Shown: positions 11,100 to 22,470, counted from the stretch's first letter. The stretch: 64,000 bases of DNA from Argyresthia goedartella (GCA_949825045.1 OX463810.1:34668201-34732200), one strand, 5' to 3'. Notes: generated from the letters alone by a model not told the origin. Program-made: numbers and translations.

Positions 11100-12520
11100 T
11101 GTTCAATACGACAAAGAAGGAGTAAAAACTTTGATAAAATGGCAAGGGAACAGTACAGTCGCCATATGGAAAACTACATGTGTGAAGACCCCAAGGCTTT
11201 CTGGGGATATATTAAGTCCATGAGAGGCAACTGGTGCCCCCAAAACATAATAAAGGATGGGAAAGTGCTCTCGGCGGAGGAGATCGCTCAGGAGTGTGCA
11301 CATTACTTCCATTCGATATACAACCGCGCCAAACTAGACGTCGATGAAGCCATGGCTGAGGGGTATGTGATTGCGACGCGTGTGCTACTCCTGGGGCCAG
11401 TGCGGAACGCTCTCAGGCGACTCAAGCCGAAACGGCCGGCTGGACCGGATGGCACTCCGACATATATTGTGAGGGATTGTCGGGAAGCGTTAGCGGAACC
11501 CTTGACATACATTTATAAAAGTGTCTGGAGCTAGAGACTTTTCCAGCGTGCTGGAAGGTTACCAGGGTAATACCTGTTCCGAAGAGCAAGGCCGGCTCAC
11601 TGGTAGCAGTACTTTGTACGCCTGCGAATGTATTAGAATCGGTGCTCCAAAGGTGTTACTGGCGCAGGTAGATCCTCAGCCGTCAGATGCTCAACATGGT
11701 TTCAGGAAAGCTCGTAGTACGTCTAGTAATCAGTTGAATCTTAGGGCTCAAGTTGTCCTAGTATTTAAAGATGGAGGACAGGTAGATGCTGCATATTTGA
11801 TTACAAAAAAGCATTAGATTTAGTGGATATTGATGTGCTACTGACAAAACTGGCAAACTTTGGTTGTACGCCTAAACTTCTTAACTTCTTCGGGTGACAG
11901 AACTCAATTTGAAGAATATGGTGGACACCGGTCGCAACCATATTTCACTAGATCAGGGGTAAGCCAAGGAAGTACGTTGGGGCCTCTTAAGTTTACAATA
12001 ACGATAAATGACCTACCAAGATATGTTGAAAAAGCGGGTTGATTATAGTTCCCCGATGACCTCAAACTATGCTTGGCGGTAACTAGCAGTAGTGCCACTG
12101 TAAAATTACAAGAAGATATTGACCGGGTAGTGAAGTGTAGCAATACTAATAGTTTGGAATTTAATGTCTCCAAATGCGCATTAATTTCGTTCACGCGAAA
12201 AAAAAAACAATATTGAGTGAGTACAAAGTAGGTGGCACAGTAATCCAGCGTGTAAATAATCTTAAGGATCTGGGGGTTAGGTTGACGTCAGACCTGAATT
12301 TTAGAGGGCATATAGAAGGAATTTGCAACAAAGCATATCGAAATTTAGGGCTTATTTTGCGTACTGGGCGCACCTGCCTGGGGTCTTCCGCGTTGTATGT
12401 ACTATATAATTCACTCGTTAGGTCACAACTCGAATCGAACTCAGTTATATCGGCACCACACAGTCTTATGTTGGAACGGACACAAAATTCATTCATAAAT
12501 CATAAGGTATTTGTATTTGC
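11100..12520 (+). pseudogene. decayed LINE reverse transcriptase (Jockey/CR1-like)
   Basis: Remnant of a non-LTR retrotransposon ORF2 in the intron between exons D and E. In scattered frames one can read LKPKRPAGPDGTPTYIV (start of the RT fingers), then GVSQGSTLGPLKF and INDLP, a DDLKL remnant of the FADD active-site region, and the C-terminal LKDLGVRLTSDLNF and ICNKAYRNLGLI segments. Many stops and frame changes mark it as old. Domain order and motifs fit the Jockey/CR1 group; the exact clade is not decidable here. No endonuclease part is visible, so the copy is 5'-truncated. Confidence 0.85.
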
Positions 12521-12735
12521 GGCGGTAGATAGTATATCCCTTCTACCCTCTGAAATATCCTACTCTTTTTATAATGGGTAGGATATAATGAACTCCGGGT
12601 GAGAAGGAAAGTAGATTTGGTATCCCATGTGTTCAAGGTAGAATATCCAATGACGTTTTGTTGGATGAGGTGAGCCTGTGTGTGCTACGGGTACGTGAGG
12701 CGCCGCCGCCGCCAGCCGCCGCTGCTGTTGGTGCC

Positions 12736-13009
12736 GCGCACGCGCACTAACTTGCTCACGCACGCGCACTAACTTGCTCACGCACGCGCACTAACTTGCT
12801 CACGCACGCGCACTAACTTGCTCACGCACGCGCACTAACTTGTTCAAGCACGCGCACTAACTTGCTCACGCACGCGCACTTACTTGCTCACGCACGCGCA
12901 CTAACTTGCTCACGCACGCGCACTAACTTGCTCAAGCACGCGCACTAACTTGCTCACGCACGCGCACTTACTTGCTCACGCACGCGCACTAACTTGCTCA
13001 CGCACGCGC
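12736..13009 (+). repeat. 22-bp minisatellite, about 12 copies
   Basis: Tandem copies of a unit containing ACGCACGCGCACTAACTTGC, with few substitutions (TTACTTG for TAACTTG, CAAGCACG for CACGCACG). It lies in the intron before exon E. It is CpG-rich compared with the surrounding intron. Confidence 0.95.
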
Positions 13010-13254
13010 TGCGAGCTTTCAGAGCACTTAATATTTTCAGGGTTATCATGTCCGAATTCACAAGAACGTCAATATTTGTTTTTTGCTACATAGAGTTTAA
13101 GACAATATACTTAAGGATAGAATTTTAGATATTTTAAATAGATAGTTGTTTTTTTAGTAATTAGCATGTTTAACGTATCTACCGCATTATGTTTTGGCCT
13201 GTAATGGTAGGTATTTGTAGATAAATAAATAAATTTAAAAGAAACCCTGGATTC

Positions 13255-13430
13255 ACTCGTGATAGGAAGTAACAGGCGATCGTGAATGTCATTATCATCA
13301 ATCAGCCCACATTCACCCAGTGCTATTCCGGTCCTGAGCCGGTCCACATTCACTAACTACCAGCCGTGGCGATGATATCATCCAACCATCTGGCCGGTGG
13401 ACTGCCCACTGGATGTCTTGTTTGAAGTCG
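13255..13430. repeat. probable old interspersed repeat
   Basis: Non-coding intron sequence with a CAGCCCACATTCACCCAGTG segment and CCGGTGGACTGCCCACTGG, of a kind common in moth and butterfly LINE 3' ends. The assignment is from memory of such repeats only. Confidence 0.3.
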
Positions 13431-13595
13431 CTTACCTGTTACTTGACTCGATGCTCAGTAAAATTGACGGGATTTGACATTTGCCAACGAAATCGATCAC
13501 GAGACTTGTTGCGCGAAAAGTCAAACCGTATACATTTCCTGAGAGTCGAGTCGAGAGCTCAGTCAGCTGGCTTGATGTCGGGCCAACTCTCGCAG

Positions 13596-13774
13596 GCTGT
13601 CGCTGCCGCCGCCGGCGCACCTGTCGCTGGTGCCGCGCCCCTCCCCCACCGAGCGGCAGCTGGCCCGCGCTGCCGCTGCCGCGCTGCGCCAGCTCACTGC
13701 GCGTGTACCGCCGCAGCACGTGGCGCCGCTGCCGGCCGTGCGCCGGGCCATGGGCGTCACGCTCGCACACCTCG
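13596..13774 (+). CDS. Brd7-9: Brd7-9 homologue, exon E
   Basis: Exon from acceptor CTCGCAG to donor GTGAGT. Its first base completes the Arg codon of exon D and it ends one base into the next codon. It encodes LSLPPPAHLSLVPRPSPTER, an Ala-rich helix, and VRRAMGVTL, in the same order as BRD7 (LS-x-RPPPN...LA...VRKAMGI). The exon is extremely GC-rich, with long runs of CG-ending codons, in sharp contrast to its introns. Such exons are easily missed by gene finders because of their composition and the 3.2-kb repeat-filled intron before them. Confidence 0.88.
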
Positions 13775-14035
13775 GTGAGTGCACAAGACAGAGCGAGAGA
13801 GACTGAGACCGAGATGAGTGTACGTAGCGAGACAGACACGTCGCCCCGTAAACACAGTCTCTCTCTCTCCCACTCGTTATTGGCACTGCCCCTGGGGATG
13901 ATATTCAGCGAAAAATCTAAGCTTTTAAGTATATTTTCATAAAAAAAGTTACGACGTTTGACCGTAAGCGAGCTCAGATTTGTCTCGTTATCAGCCTAAC
14001 TGCCTTTCGAGAGCTAATGTCATTGTTGTCCCCAG

Positions 14036-14103
14036 ACACACCAATCACCGTGGACGATATCGAACTCCACGACAACTCGGACCTGGACTCGCGCTCTAGT
14101 TAG
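14036..14103 (+). CDS. Brd7-9: Brd7-9 homologue, terminal exon F
   Basis: Last coding exon. The acceptor is GTCCCCAG; the first two bases complete an Asp codon; 21 further codons end at TAG (14101-14103). The peptide TPITVDDIELHDNSDLDSRS is short and acidic, like the acidic tail of BRD7 (VDLTEDTEE). With exons A-F the window encodes about 220 residues of the protein C-terminus. The stop is directly followed by the 3' UTR, which belongs to a triplicated segment. Confidence 0.87.
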
Positions 14104-14470
14104 AGCGAGACAGCAGATTGAACATTCACTTGGTTATAAAGGGATAAGATATTAAGATAGGAGTGACCGATCTAAAGTCGCACCGTCTTATAACACCGTT
14201 TCCTCGACTGGAGCGTTGAACATTACATCAAACTAATTCAGTCGCGGACGAAACCGTTTTCGAGACTAGTTTTTGTATTGGGAAAGTCGTGCTCGTCTCG
14301 GCACCAAATAAATCGACGTACACACCGAAAAACCCCACTCTTAGAAAGGTATGAATGATCGAAAGCCTAGTTTGATAATAATGAGAATTCACGCAACGAC
14401 TTGTTTCTTGAAAGCTGCGGTGTCAGAGCCTAACAATATTTGATGAATAAAATTTTGTAAAACATTTTTT
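14104..14470 (+). other. Brd7-9 3' UTR with two AATAAA signals
   Basis: Non-coding sequence after the Brd7-9 stop. AATAAA hexamers stand at 14307-14312 and 14446-14451, either of which could direct cleavage. From about 14209 on the sequence is repeated downstream (see the tandem duplication). Confidence 0.65.
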
Positions 14471-14834
14471 GTTTATGTCATTAACGCCATTTATGAAAGG
14501 GCGACTTACCTACGACCTAGTTGATGAAAATGTATAGTAGTTTTAGTATAGACAGCTAGATGGCGACACGTGGATTGGCCCAAATACAAAAGAAATACTA
14601 TGTGAGGGTCTACTGAACTGAACTGAACTGTTCGTGAAATGTCTAACAAATCACATTTCACGTAACCTTGTAACGGAAGGCACACAATATTATTTAATTT
14701 ATTTATTTATTTAATACCTATTTCGTTAAAAATCATATTTATTGTTGTAATGACACCAGGCAATTTTTCGATTTATTTTAACTAAAAAATCTGAACACCG
14801 TTACCAGGATACGTCGGTGAACCCCTTTTTTATT

Positions 14835-15413
14835 AGGGTTCCGTACCCGAAGGGTTCCAAACTTGACCCCTACTAAGCCTCCGCTGTCCGTCCGTCCGTC
14901 CGGCACCGGGCTCTACCGGACCAACCGAAATAGGTAGACAGCTGAAATGTTTACAGAGGGTGTATTTCTATTACCGCTATAACAACAAATAAAACATACG
15001 GGTTTTTAAGTATTTAAAGTAGTACCCATACAAGAGATTATTTGTATGGCCATTTTCTTAGCCAATATGTTTTATTTGTTTATCGGTGAACTGAACGACT
15101 CAAGTATCAAGTTTTAGATCATATTTGATTTTATTTCTGTAAATAAGTTACTCAATTTCTATTCACTTCTGGTTTCAATGTCCAAAGAGTTTCGTTAACC
15201 TGAGTACATAATTCAATACTTAAATACTAATGCTCAAAACTCTTTCTTAATGTTTCGATGTACGGCCTTGAATGTAGTACTACCTAGTATTTAATATTTT
15301 ATTATTATGAATTAAAAAGGTATACTCCTACAAAATACTGTCGTTTTACGTTTTCCTTGTATGGAACCCTTCATGTGCGGGTCCGTCATCCTACTCGCAC
15401 TTGACCGGTTTTA
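14835..15413 (-). repeat. GGGTTCCGTA-type dispersed repeat, private to duplication copy 1
   Basis: Begins AGGGTTCCGTACCCGAAGG with a (GTCC)n run and ends TCGCACTTGACCGG. Copies 2 and 3 of the duplicated segment lack it, so the empty site defines it as an insertion of about 580 bp. Related copies occur at 27960-28172, 39807-40228, 47045-47640 and 49575-50680. The repeat type is very common in moth genomes; its class is uncertain. Confidence 0.75.
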
Positions 15414-16571
15414 TCTTTAAACACTAGGGATTTTACCCAAAAAATCGATCGATGGATCGATCAAAAATATGCATATAAACACAACTCCTATCATTGCAGC
15501 TTTACGCTCAAAGTATGTCAAGTGGTCGTAAACAATGACTGCATTCAATTCAAAGGTTGTTTGAAATCAGTATCGATTCATACAATGTAATCGAGTTTTT
15601 TAGCTTGTCCACTTACTATCTATATCTAAGACCGACAGATGTCAAATGTGACCTGTTACAATGGCCATACAATATAATGCCTCTACTCTACGTGCTATAA
15701 CCAAATAGTCATATCGGAGACTTTTTATACCTAAGGATTCTTCAGTCAGGTGTCAAACCGAATTTTAAAAAGAGAGTAATTAAACCTAGCCTTTTCTATG
15801 GCTAGGTTTGTCAGATTTGGAATGGATCCTTGGGAATTCGGCTGGCGTTTAGGTCCTATCAGATTTGAAGTTGGAACGTTGGACGTTGCATCAAACAAGT
15901 CACGGACTAAACCGTTTTCAAGACTAGTTTTTATTTATATCGGGAAAGTCGTGGTCGTCTCGACACCGAATAAATCGACGACCACACCTAAAAAATTCTT
16001 TTCTAGAAAGGGATGGATGATCGAACGCCTAGTGTGATAATGATGAACATTTATGCATCGACGTGTTTCTTGAAAGCTGAGTTGTCGGAGCCTCACAATA
16101 TTTTTTGAACTTGTAAAGCATTTTTTGTTGTATGACATTAACGCCATCTATGAAAGGTTGACTGAAACTCGCTAGAGGTTGGTTACGGTTTGACATCATT
16201 AGTTTTAGTATTGACAGCTAGATGGCGACACGTGGATTAGCCCAAAACAATGTAAGGGTCTCCTAAGATCATTGTAAAAATCACATTTCACGTAACCTTC
16301 ACAACAACAAAGTAGCCTTGTAACGGAAGGCACATTATATAATTTAATTTTTAATTTAACTAATTACACTAGGTTACGGCGGTGAACCCTTTTTCTTTTT
16401 ACCCGAAAAAGATTAGATTGTTACCCGAAAAAGTGATTGATCGATCAATCGATCGAAAAATGTTGAGTGCAAAGATGACTGCATTCAATTCACAGATGTT
16501 TGAAGTGGGTATCGATTCATTCAATTTAATCGTTGTGTTTAAGCTAGTCACCTTACTATCTATGAAGCTAA

Positions 16572-16714
16572 CCCCCAGTTTCCGAAAGAGTTGTCAAATG
16601 TAACTAGCAATTAATCGATCATTAATTCGAAATAGCGGCATGTGATTGGCTGAAATGCGTTTAACAAGAGTTTAACAAGTTGTCACAGCTAATTTTCCTT
16701 TCAGAAACCGGGCG
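16572..16714. mobile_element. 143-bp MITE with TAA target duplication
   Basis: Present only in copy 2 of the duplicated segment. It is flanked by TAA (16569-16571 and 16715-16717) and has imperfect 14-bp inverted ends (CCCCCAGTTTCCGA and TCAGAAACCGGGCG). A three-base TAA/TTA target fits the PIF/Harbinger group. The uninterrupted site is visible in copies 1 and 3. Confidence 0.75.
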
Positions 16715-17545
16715 TAAGACTTACAGATGTCAAATGTGACCTGTAACAATGGCCCTGCTATAGTATGCCTCAACACTACGTGGTGTAACCAAAGTCGTCA
16801 TTTCGGAGGATGTTTATACCTACAGATTCTTCAGGTATTAAAACTAATCTTAAAAAGAGAGTTTGAAAATGAAACCTAGCCTAGAAATTCTATTTCTAGG
16901 TTTGTCAGATTTGGAGTGGAACCTTTAATATTCGGCTGGCCTTTAGGTCCTGTCAGATTTCAAGTTTGAACGAATATAAAGAGTGAATGTTGCATCAAAG
17001 AAATCCAGTCATGGACGAACCCGTTTTCAAGATTAGTTTTAATATTGGGAAAGTCGTGCTCGTCTCGAGACCGAATAAAAAGACCACACCGAAAAAACCC
17101 AGTCCTAGAAAAGTAGGGATGATCGAACACCTTGTGTGATAGATAATCATGAACATTCGGACTTGTTTCTTGAAAACTGCGGTGTCAAAGCTTAACAATA
17201 TTTTATGAACATTAATAAATAAATAATAACTTTATAAAACTTTTTTTTATGACGCTAACGCCACCTATGTATGGGTGACTGAAACTAACTAGAGGTTGGT
17301 TACTGTATGATATCATTAGATAGAGTTTCAGTATCGACAGCTAGGTGGCGAAACATGGATTGGCACAATGCAAAGGAAACTACGTAAGAGTCTACAATAT
17401 GTTGCGGCGTGGCGAGGTGGAGTTCCTATGTATACTAAGGTCATTACAAAACCCATTTTACTCTATGATTTTACTTAACTTTTACAACAACAATCTAACC
17501 TTGTACCTGAAGGTAAACAATATTATTGATTTTTTCTTAGTTATA

Positions 17546-18091
17546 ACTGCATAATTCTTTGCCTTTTTAGTAAAAAAAAAAACCATAATCTTCCTATCAT
17601 TCATATAAACGTGGTGACCACAGCGCTCACACTACAAGAGGTGCAGATAAACTGGCCAACTTCCCTTATAAATTAGAAAAAACGGCAAAAATAATACCGG
17701 TGGTGAGCCCGAAGTCCTGACTAGGGACCGGACGACTTTGCTGATGCCCCGAGCTTCGCAATCTTCAAACATAAATTAAACAGTCGCTTCTAAAAAAATA
17801 ATTCCACGAAGAATTTATAAATTTTACATAATGATTATGATGATATTGTTCTGGCACTACGTTGTGGGATTTATTATGGATAGTTCTCATAATATTAACC
17901 CCTCAGTTACTACCGGCGGCATTAGCTAACGCAACTTTTCCATTACAGGTTTTAAATTTTATTACCATGGTATTAGGGTTTAAAATCGCGATCCGTCTCA
18001 ACTACCCTCGGGTTTCGAGTAGATAACTTGCATATTTACTATCAAAACACCGAAGGCCTGCGAACGAAAACAATATTATTTAAGCGTAATT
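17546..18091. other. no gene seen
   Basis: AT-rich sequence between the broken third duplication copy and the satellite. No reading frame, RNA gene or clear repeat is recognised. Confidence 0.6.
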
Positions 18092-19480
18092 TATATTTGA
18101 GCTCATATGATGTGGTTATTTATATTTGAGCTCATACGATGTGGTTATTTTATATTTGAGCTCATACGATGTGGTTATTTATATTTGAGCTCATACGATG
18201 TGGTTATTTATATTTGAGCTCATACGATGTGGTTATTTATATTTGAGCTCATACGATGTGGTTATTTATATTTGAGCTCATACGATGTGGTTATTTATAT
18301 TTGAGCTCATACGATGTGGTTATTTTATATTTGAGCTCATACGATGTGGTTATTTATATTTGAGCTCATACGATGTGGTTATTTATATTTGAGCTCATAC
18401 GATGTGGTTATTTATATTTGAGCTCATACGATGTGGTTATTTATATTTGAGCTCATACGATGTGGTTATATTTGAGCTCATACGATGTGGTTATTTATAT
18501 TTGAGCTCATACGATGTGGTTATATTTGAGCTCATACGATGTGGTTATTTATATTTGAGCTCATACGATGTGGTTATTTATATTTGAGCTCATACGATGT
18601 GGTTATATTTGAGCTCATACGATGTGGTTATTTATATTTGAGCTCATACGATGTGGTTATTTATATTTGAGCTCATACGATGTGGTTATTTATATTTGAG
18701 CTCATACGATGTGGTTATTTATATTTGAGCTCATACGATGTGGTTATTTATATTTGAGCTCATACGATGTGGTTATTTATATTTGAGCTCATACGATGTG
18801 GTTATTTTGTATTTGAGCTCATACGATGTGGTTATTTATATTTGAGCTCATACGATGTGGTTATTTATATTTGAGCTCATACGATGTGGTTATTTATATT
18901 TGAGCTCATACGATGTGGTTATTTATATTTGAGCTCATACGATGTGGTTATATTTGAGCTCATACGATGTGGTTATTTATATTTGAGCTCATACGATGTG
19001 GTTATATTTGAGCTCATACGATGTGGTTATTTATATTTGAGCTCATACGATGTGGTTATTTATATTTGAGCTCATACGATGTGGTTATTTATATTTGAGC
19101 TCATACGATGTGGTTATTTATATTTGAGCTCATACGATGTGGTTATTTATATTTGAGCTCATACGATGTGGTTATATTTGAGCTCATACGATGTGGTTAT
19201 TTATATTTGAGCTCATACGATGTGGTTATTTATATTTGAGCTCATACGATGTGGTTATTTATATTTGAGCTCATACGATGTGGTTATTTATATTTGAGCT
19301 CATACGATGTGGTTATATTTGAGCTCATACGATGTGGTTATTTATATTTGAGCTCATACGATGTGGTTATTTATATTTGAGCTCATACGATGTGGTTATA
19401 TTTGAGCTCATACGATGTGGTTATTTATATTTGAGCTCATACGATGTGGTAATTTATTTGAGCTCATACGATGTGGTTAT
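18092..19480 (+). repeat. 29-bp satellite derived from LINE endonuclease sequence
   Basis: About 48 tandem units containing TTGAGCTCATACGATGTGG, mostly 29 bp, with shorter variants lacking TTTA. The unit contains, in one frame, S-S-Y-D-V-V-I, and the last unit runs straight into L-T-E-T-W-L of a LINE endonuclease in the same frame. Segments about 482 bp apart (18402-18587 and 18884-19069) translate identically, showing a higher-order repeat. The short ORFs in the array are by-products. Confidence 0.95.
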
Positions 19481-19690
19481 TTTAACCGAAACATGGTTAT
19501 TGGACAACATCTTGGATTCTGAACTTTTTGGTAATAATTACGTTTTTGGGCGCTGCGACCGGCCGGAACTATAACTTAACTAAACAGACGAGGGGTGGAG
19601 TATATATTATTGCTGTACGTAAGGAAACACAAAGTATATCTCAACCTACCTACCAATCTTCAGCTGAGGATTACAGGAGGAGGGTTACCG
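19460..19690 (+). pseudogene. LINE endonuclease (APE-type) fragment
   Basis: Reads SSYDVVILTETWLLDNI directly out of the last satellite unit, then, after a frame change near 19555, RGGVYIIAVRKETQS. These match the D-V-I-x-L-T-E-T-W-L and GGGV-x-I-A motifs of apurinic-type endonuclease domains in non-LTR retrotransposons. Only a short stretch remains; no reverse transcriptase follows. The source could be a Jockey/CR1-type element. Confidence 0.82.
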
Positions 19691-20330
19691 TATCAATGAA
19701 GCAAAAACATAAATCCCTACTTAACATTCATCTTCTGCTGCTTATATATGTCACCGTAAGACAGTCAAAACCGTTAGTTGACCAACTAATGGTCTTTTTC
19801 TCGTAACTTGGTCAACTATCGACAGATAGCAAACTGCAGCGTACTATATGACGCGTTATTTCATCAACTAACGGTTAAAACCGTTAAATTGTAAACTGGT
19901 TTAAACTTGAGTTGTAACGAAATACCAGGGCAAACACTGCGGTAGCTTAAGTGAAGACTAGAGGGGGCGAGCGCAGCGAAGCTTAGGTTGACATGTAAGA
20001 ACAAAATTAACGTAAATTCTAAACCCTGTTGATCTTGTTTACAATCTGTCGATAGTTGATCAACTACCGCGTTAGTTTATCAACTTACGGTTTGACTATC
20101 TTCCGCTGATATATATAAGCAGCAGAGATGAATGTTAAGGGATTTATGTTTTTGCTTAATTGATACGGTAACCCTCCTCCTGTAATCCTCAGCTGAAGAT
20201 TGGTAGGTAGGTTGAGATATACTTTGTGTTTCCTTACGTACAGCAATAATATATACTCCACCCCTCGTCTGTTTAGTTAAGTTATAGTTCCGGCCGGTCG
20301 CAGCGCCAAACAACGTAATTATTACTAATA
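19523..20330. repeat. inverted duplication of the LINE fragment
   Basis: Left arm about 19523-19830 and right arm about 20040-20330 are reverse complements with a few substitutions and small indels, separated by about 210 bp. Both arms carry the RGGVYIIAVRKETQS coding stretch, on opposite strands. The outermost part of the left arm is next to the satellite; the right arm is followed by AT-rich sequence and a (TAAA)n tract near 20477, resembling a LINE 3' tail. Confidence 0.85.
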
Positions 20331-20984
20331 TATGTTATATTGTATCCTGTCCAGTTCAAACTCTTTATGTATATTTATCTATACTCTGTATCTATACGTG
20401 AAAACCTTTAATCGGTCTTCTGTGTTATAGTATTGTACCTATCCAATATTAATGTGCCTTTGGTTTTCCTTTTAAATAAATAAATAATATTCTATATTCT
20501 ACCAATTAACATTACATTGTACTCGTACGGACAGTGATAATAATTGTGCCGGACCTCACGTATTTCAGCAATAACATTCAGCCCTCACAGATATGGGGAA
20601 ATATCTCATCATTTACTTTGACTTATACTATTTACTAACAAGTACCAGCGTAGTATATAAGCTAGGATTGCATTCCAATCAAATAGACATACATTAACTG
20701 AGCATGCTGTAACAACCCTTTTATTCCGTCTCCTGTCGGTTGCCACTCTGTGTCGGCGAAATAATTTTGTGATAAATTGTAATGGTTTTTTTTATTCTAA
20801 TTTTATTTTATTAATGTCATGCATTCTGTTTGACATATACCGTGTTACCACAAAAAATATTAAACAGCGTTTTACCTCAAAACAAACGTCAAATTCCATA
20901 CGTTTTGATTTTGAACAAGTGTTGAACAGTAGTTTTTTTTTTGTGGTAAGACCCGTTATAATTTATTACCAAAAATTATCTTAT
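20331..20984. other. no gene seen; LINE-like tail
   Basis: AT-rich DNA with a TTTTAAATAAATAAATAATA tract near 20470-20490 that could be a LINE 3' end. Nothing else is recognised. Confidence 0.5.
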
Positions 20985-21958
20985 GTCTCATATTTATTGT
21001 AATAATGACAAAAGAGGGCAATTTTTTATTTACTATCACTAATAAACTTTTCTAAACAACTTCGGTTCTAAATAACTGACTCCGTTACAAGGTTACGTCG
21101 GTGAACCCTTTTTCTATTTTAAACACTAGGGATGTTACTCAAAAAAACGATCGATCAATTGATAAAAAATAATTCAATGCAATGCATTCAATTCACAGAT
21201 GTTTGAAGTCGGTTTCGATTCATTCAATTTAATCGATGTTTTGAAGCTGGTCACCTTATCTATGAAGCTTAGACTGACATATAGGATTATACCTAAGGTT
21301 TCTTCAGTCCGGGGTCACAAATAATCATAAAAAGAGAGTTTGAAAATGAAACCTAGACTATTGTATGGCTAGATCTGTCAGATTTGGAATGAAACCTTTG
21401 GCATTCGGCTGGCCTTAAGGTGGTGGCAGATTTCAAGTTGTGAGTTATGGTTCCTTAACCAATTTTGAAGCCTTGGTAATTGTTTTTTTTTTAACTTGTT
21501 CACACGATTCGGATAGCCGTGAGTAATATTCGTGTCATTTATGTCATTCGAAGTTCGGCTTGAATTTCGATTTGATATGCTCCATGAGGAATATTCTGAA
21601 GGATACGCCCAATATCCCCATCTCCTGTTTTTTAGCCCCTTCCAGCGACCACCTGACATCGCGAATCGTCGCACTTGAACCGGTCACCGTCCGGCCGTCC
21701 CTAAACATTGAATCGACGCGTGCGCAGCGTGTGAGGCGCGTGCGCGTGCGCGTGCGGATGGGTGGGAAATTAAGCAGCACACGGCAGCGGAACTTAGAAT
21801 TTCACTTTCAGCCAATTTTGATAGGAATAATAGTTTTTTTTAAAAAAAGCCTATCAGTCAATATTTGTGGGACTAACAGAGCAACATATAGATTAACAGA
21901 TTTTGTGATCATTTCGTGCGATTTTTCTAGCGAAAATAAAAACATCAATAGTACTTAG

Positions 21959-22172
21959 TACAATCGAACCAACTGAATCATGACCCACTTGCCTGATAAT
22001 TCGTTTGAAACTTTCAAACTTGTAAGATCTATCGTAATGTCAGTGTCTAATCAAATGATAACAAGTTCGTTACCAAGGAAATAAACCTTCAAGCGAATTT
22101 CGACCTACTTGCAGTTAAGGGGTTTAGCAAAATAAGCTTATAGTGGGACATGATTCAGATGGTTCGATAGTA
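21959..22172. mobile_element. MITE with about 31-bp inverted ends
   Basis: TACAATCGAACCAACTGAAT at the left and its near reverse complement ATTCAGATGGTTCGATAGTA at the right bound 214 bp of non-coding DNA. About 27 of 31 terminal bases match. It may be flanked by a short TA/GTA duplication. The superfamily is not determinable from this alone. Confidence 0.65.
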
Positions 22173-22470
22173 CATTACTGCCGTGGCGAGGAAATGCAGG
22201 ACGAGTATTCAATAATACGAGTCAGGTAATTGCCGTTTCCGCCGAGGCTTGCTTGTATGGTGCATTACTCAGAAAAATACAAGGAAATAAATGAAAATTA
22301 TATTAAAAAAAACATTTTTCAATTCTCCAAGCCATGAAATTCTCGTAAGCTTTTGTATGCCTTTCCCTTGGACTTATTTGGTAACATTAATGGTCAATTT
22401 GGCTTCCGCTCTTTAAATTGGAGAAGCACATTGAATCTCCATTTCACTCTCATTAAAACTAATTCAATAA

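Larger units (their letters stand above)
14209..21440 (+). repeat. three tandem copies of Brd7-9 3' UTR and downstream DNA
   Basis: Copy 1 is about 14209-15880, copy 2 about 15881-16985, and copy 3 begins at about 16986. Each copy starts near G-TTGCATCAAA and passes through GGGAAAGTCGTGCTCGTCTC, the GACAGCTAGATGGCGAC region and CTTGTAACGGAAGGCACA, and ends near TCAGATTTCAAG. Copy 3 breaks off near 17545 and its right half reappears at about 20985-21440, so it is split by roughly 3.4 kb of inserted DNA. Copies differ by many substitutions and by private insertions. Only copy 1 is attached to the coding gene. Confidence 0.85.

Noticed and set aside
15798..16147. ORFs in the duplicated 3' UTR copies
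   Set aside because: They do not align between copies as conserved frames; the sequence is UTR-derived.
18402..19574. Short ORFs with FELIRCGYLYL repeats
   Set aside because: By-products of the 29-bp satellite; only the final unit joins a LINE endonuclease fragment.
21544..21958. Overlapping ORFs of 78-132 codons on both strands
   Set aside because: GC-rich patch with low-complexity Arg repeats (GTGCGCGTGCG); no motif.
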